A stretch of 64,000 nucleotides of DNA, from contig CAYNML010000025.1 in assembly GCA_964398185.1 (NCBI GenBank), positions 1 to 64,000 of the forward strand, in the 5' to 3' direction. This stretch comes from Fen-1058 sp964398185 (GTDB lineage: Bacteria; Chloroflexota; Anaerolineae; Fen-1058). Positions 58,240 through 64,000 of the stretch are shown here, in pieces. A model generated the notes under the pieces. The model saw only the letters and a program-made list of their open reading frames with translations, was not told where the DNA came from and searched no databases. Each line of letters begins with the position of its first letter. Position 1 is the first letter of the stretch. Both the position numbers and the translations under genes were made by a program.

Positions 58240-59928
58240 CTATTTAAAGCGCTCCGGCGTGCATTCAATGCGCTGCAACACCGGCTGTATCCACGGCTGC
58301 ATTTTCAGCAAAGCCTCCGGCCCGCCCGCTTGACGCAGTTCGCGCAGTGCAGGCATGCGCTCGTTTTGCTTGATCAGCGCGCAGGCTTTCAGCACATGCG
58401 CCGAGCCGAGATCGGGGTTCAGGCGCAGCGCGGTATCGAGGGCGTCGTTAGCCTGATCCAACTGATCCTTCAGCAGGTGAGACGCGGCCACGCCCACCAG
58501 CGGCTCGGCATTTTGGGGAGCCATGTCCACCAAGGCTTGAAAATGCGGCAGCGCCTGATCAGCTTGATCGATCGCCAGCCAGCTCTGCCCGGCCAGCGAA
58601 TGCAGCTGGGCGCGCTTGTCCGGCGGCAGATTGGGATTGGTCTCCAGCACTCTTTCAGCGCTCTGCGCGATTTGGCGGAATTCCGGCCCGGCCTGATCCA
58701 GCTTGTCCTGGCGCACTAATTCGTTCGCGTGCAGGAATTGCGCTTCCAGCGGCGCGACCTCAGGCAGGACTTGCTCGGGCGGGCGCTGCGGTGCGACGGA
58801 AGTTTGCTGCGCCAATTGTTGACCAGGCTGCGGCGGCGCAGGACGAGTGCGCTCGGTAACAACGAGCGCCGTCACAGCCGCGATGGTCGCGATGACAATC
58901 ACGGCGAGCACGCCCACCGCAATCCACCAGGCTTTCTTCGACTTCACAGCAGGCGGCGCTGCAGCGGATACCGGTGAAGACGCGGCAGCAACCGTGGCAG
59001 AGGCCGCCGGCATGATCGGAGGTGGAACCACCGCCGGTTGTCCGGCAGCACCATTCCGCTTCGGGTCAGGCGCCATGGCCTGCGTCGGCGCTTCGGAGAT
59101 GATCGCCTTGGCGGCCATCTCAAACGCCGTCATTAGTTCGGCCACGCTGGCATAGCGATCGCCGCGCTCTTTCGCCAGCGCCTTCAACAGCACACGCTCC
59201 AACGCTTCCGGGAAGCCAGGCTTGATCGATCGAGGCAAAGGCAGCGGCGCATAGATGTGATCGTGAATCACCGCGTACGGCGTATCAGCCTGATAAGGCA
59301 CACGCCCGATCAGCAATTCATACATCACCACGCCGAGCGAGTAAACATCGGTGCGCGCGTCAAGATCAGAATCGCCGCGCGCCTGTTCGGGCGAGATGTA
59401 TTGCGGCGTGCCGACCAGCGCATCCTGCGAGAGCGTCGATTCGCCTGCCTGCGCAATGCGCGCCAGCCCGAAATCGGCGAGGAAGACCTGACCGTCGGGT
59501 GTCAGCAGGATGTTGCTGGGTTTCACATCGCGGTGCAGCACGCCCTGCCCGTGCGCGTACTGCAAAGCCTCGCCCACCGGATGAAGCACACGCACGACTT
59601 CGGGCAGCGGCAGATCGCCTTTACCCAGACGCGCCTTCAGCGTTTCGCCTTCGATGAAGCGCATGACCAGATAGGGCTGACCTTCGTGCTCATTGAAATC
59701 GTATACTGGCACGATGGCGGGGTGCTGCAATTTAGCAACGATGCGCGCTTCGCGTTGAAAGCGCGAGAGGAAGTTGGGGTCCTGCTTGAACGCCGGATGC
59801 AGCACCTTGATCGCCACGTAGCGGTCGAGATTGGCGTGGTAAGCCTTGAAGACCGTCGCCATGCCGCCGCTGCCCAGCTGCTCGACGATGCGATACGGCC
59901 CGACGGTTTCGCCATTGCTGAAACTCAT
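58240..59928 (-). CDS. Transmembrane Ser/Thr protein kinase with extracytoplasmic TPR-like region
   Basis: 562 residues from the ATG at 59928. The kinase domain (1 to about 275) has GSGGMATVF (glycine loop), VAIKVL, HRDVKPSN (catalytic Asp about 133), DFGLA and SPEQARG. A Pro/Ala linker leads to a single membrane helix (about 328-353) and a C-terminal helical TPR-like region (HSLAGQSWLAIDQADQALPHF, DALDTALRLNPDLGSA). PknB-type layout, with TPRs instead of PASTA. Its target is unknown. Confidence 0.92.
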   Translation of the reverse strand: MSFSNGETVGPYRIVEQLGSGGMATVFKAYHANLDRYVAIKVLHPAFKQDPNFLSRFQREARIVAKLQHPAIVPVYDFNEHEGQPYLVMRFIEGETLKARLGKGDLPLPEVVRVLHPVGEALQYAHGQGVLHRDVKPSNILLTPDGQVFLADFGLARIAQAGESTLSQDALVGTPQYISPEQARGDSDLDARTDVYSLGVVMYELLIGRVPYQADTPYAVIHDHIYAPLPLPRSIKPGFPEALERVLLKALAKERGDRYASVAELMTAFEMAAKAIISEAPTQAMAPDPKRNGAAGQPAVVPPPIMPAASATVAAASSPVSAAAPPAVKSKKAWWIAVGVLAVIVIATIAAVTALVVTERTRPAPPQPGQQLAQQTSVAPQRPPEQVLPEVAPLEAQFLHANELVRQDKLDQAGPEFRQIAQSAERVLETNPNLPPDKRAQLHSLAGQSWLAIDQADQALPHFQALVDMAPQNAEPLVGVAASHLLKDQLDQANDALDTALRLNPDLGSAHVLKACALIKQNERMPALRELRQAGGPEALLKMQPWIQPVLQRIECTPERFK

Positions 59929-59955
59929 GGTGCGCCCCCAGAGAGGTTTGCCGTG

Positions 59956-59984
59956 ATTATAGTCGCGATACGTTAGGCGGGCAA
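59956..59984 (-). promoter_or_regulatory. Promoter of the Ser/Thr kinase gene
   Basis: On the minus strand TTGCCC (59984-59979), 17-bp spacer, TATAAT (59961-59956), 28 bp before the ATG. Confidence 0.7.
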
Positions 59985-60075
59985 TGCGGCAGTGTAAACT
60001 GCGTGTAAACACCTCCCCCTGATTCCGCGCAGCTGGTACACTTTGGGTATCGCCGTGCACGACAGACCAATCACC

Positions 60076-60897
60076 ATGACGACTTGGCAACGCTCCAAAC
60101 CTAAACGCGCTGCAGCGCTGCTTGAGCAGCGCTGCCCGCGCTGTCTGGAAGGACCCATCTTTACCGGCTGGGTTACGACGCGCGAGGCATGTCCGGCGTG
60201 CGGGCTGCGCTATGGCCGGGAAGAAGGCTATTTCAGCGGCGGCATGGACCTGAGTTTCTTTCTCGCCGCGCCGGTGCTGGCTTTTATCTTCCTGGTGCTG
60301 TATCAACTTTTCTCGTCGACCCTGACGCTGGTGGCGACGCTGTTCCTGTCGTATGCTGTGTTCCTGCCCTGTGCCGTGCCGCTCTTTCGTTACTCGCGCG
60401 TGCTGTGGCTGTACATCGATTGGCAACTTGATCCGGTGGAAGAGGCGCCGCCTGCACCCCTGCCGCCCATCATGGCACGGGCGTGGCTGATACCAACACC
60501 CCAACGGCCGTGGACACACGATTCGCTGTTCGCGTTGACACAGCGTCTCGCCACGTTGATCGATCCCATCTTCGATCGTTCTTTGCCGCGGCGCGAGGTT
60601 GAAGCGCTTGCGGGACGTGAACGGGCCGCGTGGGGCACGGATCGTTTCGGCCTGCTGGGCGAACGTGATCGGCCGCAGCCAGGCGAGACCTTCCGGCGGC
60701 ATGCGGCCTTCAGCGCCTATGGCCTGGCACGCGATCAGCAGCTCGTCGTCGCGCAGGAGATCGATCGGGCGGAGACTGCGCCGCGTGTGATCATTCAGGC
60801 CAGCGCCACCGTCGCTGTGTTGGATCAGATCGATCGGTTGCTGGTGACGACCTACGGGGCCGTGCCAGTATCCGCCCACGAATCGACGACATCATGA
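60076..60897 (+). CDS. DUF983 protein with additional C-terminal domain
   Basis: 273 residues from the ATG at 60076. The N-terminal ~120 residues are DUF983: a Cys4 zinc ribbon (QRCPRCLEGPIF and CPACGLRYGR) followed by two membrane helices. The remaining ~150 residues carry a Pro-rich linker and a soluble domain of unknown type (ATVAVLDQIDRLLVTTYG). It overlaps the next DUF983 gene by 4 bp. Function unknown. Confidence 0.78.
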   Translation: MTTWQRSKPKRAAALLEQRCPRCLEGPIFTGWVTTREACPACGLRYGREEGYFSGGMDLSFFLAAPVLAFIFLVLYQLFSSTLTLVATLFLSYAVFLPCAVPLFRYSRVLWLYIDWQLDPVEEAPPAPLPPIMARAWLIPTPQRPWTHDSLFALTQRLATLIDPIFDRSLPRREVEALAGRERAAWGTDRFGLLGERDRPQPGETFRRHAAFSAYGLARDQQLVVAQEIDRAETAPRVIIQASATVAVLDQIDRLLVTTYGAVPVSAHESTTS

Positions 60898-61274
60898 CTT
60901 CCACTGAAAGCAAGGACAACCTGCTGCGCCGCCTGAGCGCCGTGCTGCGCCAGCGCTGTCCGCGCTGCCTGCGCGGCCACGTCTTCCACGGCCTGGTTGC
61001 CATGCACGACACGTGCCCGCAGTGCGGCTATCAGTTCGGGCGCGAGTCGGGCTACTTTACCGGCGCGATGTTCGCCAGCTACACGCTGGCCGTGCCGATC
61101 TTGTTTGTGATCTTCATGGTGTTGTGGAATTTCTTCGCCGCCACGTGGCCGCTGACGTTCAACCTGCTGGTTACGTTCATCGTGTTCCTGCCGTTCGTGC
61201 CCGTGATCTTCCGCTATTCGCGCGTTATCTGGATGCATGTGGACGTCATGCTCGATCCGGAGAAACGGTTATAA
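60894..61274 (+). CDS. DUF983 protein, short paralogue
   Basis: 126 residues: QRCPRCLRGHVFHG and CPQCGYQFGRESGYF zinc-ribbon halves, then two membrane helices, ending at VMLDPEKRL. A single-domain paralogue of the preceding protein; the tandem and ATGA overlap point to a recent duplication with loss of the extra domain, or fusion in the first copy. Confidence 0.82.
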   Translation: MTSTESKDNLLRRLSAVLRQRCPRCLRGHVFHGLVAMHDTCPQCGYQFGRESGYFTGAMFASYTLAVPILFVIFMVLWNFFAATWPLTFNLLVTFIVFLPFVPVIFRYSRVIWMHVDVMLDPEKRL

Positions 61275-61293
61275 TGGCGTTTGGAGACGACAC

Positions 61294-61563
61294 ATGCCTG
61301 ACCCCATTGAATCTGGCTGGAATTTTCCCTGTGCTTTTCCGCTCAAAGTCTTTGGCCGCAACAGCGCCGAGTTCGAAGCGCTGGTGGTTGAAATTGTGCG
61401 ACGGCACGCGCCTGATCTGGACGACGGCGCGGTGAGCAGCCGCACGAGCGGGGGTGACGCCTACCGAGCGGTGACGGCCACCTTCACGGCCCACAGCCGC
61501 GAACAACTGGATGCGCTGTATCTCGAACTCAGCCAGCACGAGCAAGTCTTAATGCTGTTGTAA
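61294..61563 (+). CDS. DUF493 (YbeD-like) protein
   Basis: 89 residues: FPCAFPLKVFGRNSAEFEALVVEIV and TATFTAHSREQLDALYLEL fit the YbeD/DUF493 alpha-beta fold. Regulatory ACT-like size; function unknown. Confidence 0.8.
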   Translation: MPDPIESGWNFPCAFPLKVFGRNSAEFEALVVEIVRRHAPDLDDGAVSSRTSGGDAYRAVTATFTAHSREQLDALYLELSQHEQVLMLL

Positions 61564-61598
61564 CGCAACTGGTGCGGCAGTGACCTGTGCTTCAATGC

Positions 61599-61604
61599 TA
61601 TAAT
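61599..61604 (+). promoter_or_regulatory. Extended -10 promoter before the aldo-keto reductase
   Basis: TGCTATAAT with TATAAT at 61599-61604; no good -35. The predicted start (about 61611) lies 2 nt before the ATG at 61613, so the mRNA may be leaderless. Confidence 0.5.
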
Positions 61605-61612
61605 TTTCAAAG

Positions 61613-62752
61613 ATGCACCACCGCACAGCGAGGCGCATCTTTCCTTGCGCCATGACCACCCACCCGACTCACGCCACCGCTGAAGGAACTGCTCGCTATC
61701 GCGATCGTTATGCCGATCGGCCGGGACATTTCCGCCAGGCGCAGGGGTTGTGGCTCAGTTCGATCGGGCTGGGCACCTACCTGGGAGAGGCCACTGACGC
61801 GATCGATAAAGCGTATGCGCAGGCCATTGGCCGCGCTGTCAACCTCGGCTGCAACGTCATCGATACCGCTATCAACTACCGCCACCAACGCAGCGAACGC
61901 ACAATTGGGAAGGCGCTCAAGCGCCTGTGCAATGCGGGCGTGATACAGCGCGACGAAATCATCATCGCCACCAAAGGCGGTTATCTGCCCTTTGATCGGG
62001 ATCGGCCGCCCGATCAGGAGCGTTATCTCCACGAAACTTTCATCACGCCGGGACTGGCCGCGTCGGAGGACATCGTCAACGACCAATGTTTTGCGCCGCG
62101 TTTTCTGCGCGCCATGCTCAAACAGTCACTGCGCAACCTTGGTCTGGACTGCATCGATATCTACTACCTGCACAACCCGGAAAGCCAGCTGCGCGCGATC
62201 GGTCACGCTGAATTTCGCGATCGGCTGCTGGCCGCCTTTGACGCGCTGGAAGAGGCCGCCGACGAGGGACTCATGCGCTACTACGGCGTTGCCACGTGGA
62301 ACGGGTTGCGCGTGGAGCCGACCGCGCCCGATTATCTTTCCCTGGCCGAGATCAATGCGCTGGCCCGCAAGGCGCGGGGCATGAAGCATCGCTGCCGCTT
62401 CATCCAACTGCCGCTCAATCTAGCCATGCCCGAGGCAATCACGCTGCATCAGCAGGTGGTCAGCCACGAGAAGATGACGGTGCTGGAAGCCGCCGCACGC
62501 TATGGCATTTCCGTCATCAGCAGCGCGTCGCTGCGGCAGGCCCGCCTGCTCGATCACATCCCCGCGCCGCTGCGCGCCAAGTTCAACGGCCTGTCCACCG
62601 ACGCGCAGCGCGCCCTGCAATTCGCCCGTTCGACGCCGGGCGTCGCTACCGCCCTCGCGGGCATGAGCCACGCCGCGCACGTCGAGGACAACCTTGCGAC
62701 GGCCCTCGTTCCGCCGCTGACTTCAGAAGAATATCAAGCGTTGTTTGCGTAG
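61613..62752 (+). CDS. Aldo/keto reductase
   Basis: 379 residues. Catalytic tetrad visible: Asp in VIDTAINY, the Tyr of that motif, Lys in IATKGG, His in IYYLHNPE. The C-terminus shows VATALAGMSHAAHVEDN. NADPH-dependent reductase of unknown substrate. Start ATG at 61613 (possibly leaderless) or 61652. Confidence 0.88.
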   Translation: MHHRTARRIFPCAMTTHPTHATAEGTARYRDRYADRPGHFRQAQGLWLSSIGLGTYLGEATDAIDKAYAQAIGRAVNLGCNVIDTAINYRHQRSERTIGKALKRLCNAGVIQRDEIIIATKGGYLPFDRDRPPDQERYLHETFITPGLAASEDIVNDQCFAPRFLRAMLKQSLRNLGLDCIDIYYLHNPESQLRAIGHAEFRDRLLAAFDALEEAADEGLMRYYGVATWNGLRVEPTAPDYLSLAEINALARKARGMKHRCRFIQLPLNLAMPEAITLHQQVVSHEKMTVLEAAARYGISVISSASLRQARLLDHIPAPLRAKFNGLSTDAQRALQFARSTPGVATALAGMSHAAHVEDNLATALVPPLTSEEYQALFA

Positions 62753-62768
62753 AATGCACTTGCCTATT

Positions 62769-62849
62769 GTAGGGCAAGATGGTATCTTGCCCACGTCAGC
62801 CGTAACGCAAGATGGTATGGTGCGCGAGCGAGATGGTATTTCGCCCTAC
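62769..62849. repeat. REP/BIME-like hairpin cluster upstream of the RAYT gene
   Basis: It begins with GTAG (62769-62772) and ends with its complement CTAC (62846-62849). It holds GGGCAAGAT/ATCTTGCCC and further AAGATGGTAT-type hairpin arms. The tetranucleotide-plus-hairpin arrangement matches REPs used by RAYT transposases. Confidence 0.75.
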
Positions 62850-62863
62850 TGGAGCCCGCCAGC

Positions 62864-63514
62864 TTGAGCAACCTCGCCTATCAATTCTTCTACCGCCGGC
62901 GCCTGCCGCACTACCAACCACCGGGTGCGACGTTCTTCATCACCTTTCGCCTGGCAGGATCACTGCCCCAAGAAGTGATTCAACAGCTCGTCGCAGAAGC
63001 CAGGCGCATCGACGAACAACTGGCACGCATTCTAGATGTGCAGGAACGTGAACGGCAAGCCTACCGGGAGCAGCGGCGCATGTTTGGCAAATGGGACAAA
63101 TTGCTGGATACTTCTACTACCGGGCCGCACTGGCTTAAGCAAGCTGACATTGCGGCGCAACTGGCCGATAGTCTGCACCAGCGCGACCAGCGGGTGTATG
63201 ATTTGCACGCGTTTTGCATCATGCCTAATCACGCGCACGTGATCTGTCATCCCTTGCTCAAATCCGACGGCGCTTATCATGCTCTGTCGTCTATGCTGCA
63301 TTCGCTCAAGCGTTACACTGCCGAAGAAGGCAATCGGCTACTGGGGCGCACGGGGATTTTCTGGCAGCATGAGAATTACGACCACGCGGTGCGCAACGAG
63401 GCCGAATGGCGGCGCATCATCCGGTACGTGGTCGGCAATCCAGTCGCAGCGGGTCTCGTCGAACGCGCGGCGGACTGGAAGTGGTCATACTGCAAATACG
63501 GATTGGAGCTGTAG
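62864..63514 (+). CDS. REP-associated tyrosine transposase (RAYT/TnpA-REP)
   Basis: 216 residues. RRLPHYQPPGATFFITFRL start, MPNHAHVICHP (HUH-like His motif, about residue 120), and YVVGNPVAAGLVERAADW (probable catalytic Tyr, about 188) with KWSYCKYGLEL. Typical RAYT length. The start is TTG at 62864 with GGAG 9 bp upstream. REP-type hairpins on both sides (62769-62849, 63511-63558) support an active or recently active REP system. Confidence 0.92.
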   Translation: MSNLAYQFFYRRRLPHYQPPGATFFITFRLAGSLPQEVIQQLVAEARRIDEQLARILDVQERERQAYREQRRMFGKWDKLLDTSTTGPHWLKQADIAAQLADSLHQRDQRVYDLHAFCIMPNHAHVICHPLLKSDGAYHALSSMLHSLKRYTAEEGNRLLGRTGIFWQHENYDHAVRNEAEWRRIIRYVVGNPVAAGLVERAADWKWSYCKYGLEL

Positions 63515-63558
63515 CGCAAGTTGTTAACTTGCGCGCGCAAGATGACATCTTGCGCTAC
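63511..63558. repeat. REP/BIME-like hairpin pair downstream of the RAYT gene
   Basis: GTAGCGCAAGTT/AACTTGCGC and GCGCAAGAT/ATCTTGCGCTAC hairpins in tandem, opened by GTAG and closed by CTAC. It begins at the RAYT stop codon and ends 6 bp before the moeA ATG. Confidence 0.8.
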
Positions 63559-63564
63559 ATACTT

Positions 63565-64000
63565 ATGCCTGAACTCTTCACCGTCCTTCCGCCACACCAG
63601 GCGCTGCACAAGCTGTTCGCCCGTCTTTCGCCGCACGTGCCGACAGAAACGATCGACACCGCCCGCGCCCTGAATCGTGTGCTGGCCGAAGCGCCGATCG
63701 CGCACAGCCCCCTGCCCGCCTTTCCGCGCAGCACGATGGACGGCTACGCGGTGCGGGCCGCCGATACATTTGGCGCGAGTGAAGCGATTCCCGCGTACCT
63801 CACGGTGATCGGCGAAAGCCCGATGGGTTCCGCGCCCGCCCGATCGGTTGCGCGCGGCGAAGCCATGCTCATTCACACGGGCGGCATGCTGCCGGACGGC
63901 GCAGACGCCGTGGTGATGATCGAACGCACGCAGAAGACCACCGACACCGAGATCGAAGTGATGCGCGCCGTGGCGCCGGGCGAGAACGTACTGCAAGTGG
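63565..64000 (+). CDS. moeA: Molybdopterin molybdotransferase MoeA, 3' end outside window
   Basis: 145 codons to the window edge without a stop. MPELFTVLPPHQALHKLF, then PLPAFPRSTMDGYAVRAAD (the MoeA N-terminal signature) and ESPMGSAPA...HTGGMLPDGADAVVMIE, all conserved MoeA segments. It inserts molybdate into adenylylated molybdopterin. Molybdenum-cofactor enzymes may be encoded to the right. Confidence 0.93.
   Translation, partial: MPELFTVLPPHQALHKLFARLSPHVPTETIDTARALNRVLAEAPIAHSPLPAFPRSTMDGYAVRAADTFGASEAIPAYLTVIGESPMGSAPARSVARGEAMLIHTGGMLPDGADAVVMIERTQKTTDTEIEVMRAVAPGENVLQV

Overview
The window looks like chromosomal DNA of a GC-rich bacterium, most likely a member of the Chloroflexota (Anaerolineae-like). 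This is inferred from gene content: Asp23/Gls24 and DegV-type genes with a fatty acid kinase, a Thr/Pro-rich membrane protein linker, a 7TM-GAF protein without a kinase domain, a RuvB-DUF2905-QueA block, a PhaR/phasin pair and an Mvh/Hdr-type redox cluster. Nothing identifies the species. There is no rRNA, prophage or CRISPR array. Genes are dense, in short co-directional runs with many 4-bp ATGA overlaps.

Region by region. (1) 1-5107, minus strand: an hdrC-hdrB-hdrA-mvhD-mvhG operon for an F420-non-reducing hydrogenase / heterodisulfide-reductase-like complex; mvhG runs off the left edge. Its long upstream region carries three CRP/FNR-type palindromes and a terminator-like leader hairpin. 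(2) 5.6-13.7 kb: rpmB (minus), then Asp23, a FakA-like kinase, two DegV/FakB proteins, recG, coaD and a coiled-coil protein. (3) 13.7-20.3 kb: rpmF, fabD, a 3-hydroxyisobutyrate-dehydrogenase-like gene, two fabG paralogues, a second Asp23 protein, nusB, tatA/B, tatC and a hotdog thioesterase. (4) 20.3-33.3 kb: a lipid and storage-granule neighbourhood with two patatins, an acyltransferase, an SDR, two SCP2 proteins, a phasin, PhaR, a GMC oxidase, an iron ADH, an acyl-CoA-binding protein and a cyclase; no PHA synthase is visible. (5) 33.5-40.7 kb: a cDPGS-like GTPase, an isoaspartyl peptidase, an HpcH/HpaI aldolase, dgkA, then a histidine-rich leader peptide with attenuator, hisS and tRNA-His, followed by bcp, a short pyruvate-kinase-like protein and a third SCP2 protein. 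(6) 40.7-52.5 kb, minus strand: ftsK, an S1-domain protein, the 7TM-GAF regulator, a GNAT, a membrane protein, purine nucleoside phosphorylase, a PH-SHOCT protein, a Xer recombinase, and ruvB-DUF2905-queA. (7) 52.6-64 kb: upp, a threonine dehydratase fused in frame to a GxxExxY nuclease between repeat arrays, a WecA-like transferase, an M50-like protease, HU, tpiA, a Ser/Thr kinase, two DUF983 proteins, DUF493, an aldo-keto reductase, a REP-associated transposase flanked by GTAG-type REP hairpins, and the start of moeA.

The most rewarding points are the leaderless His-leader peptide/attenuator in front of hisS-tRNA-His, the GxxExxY insertion into ilvA with inverted 36-bp repeat arrays, the regulatory region of the hdr-mvh operon, and the RAYT/REP unit next to moeA.
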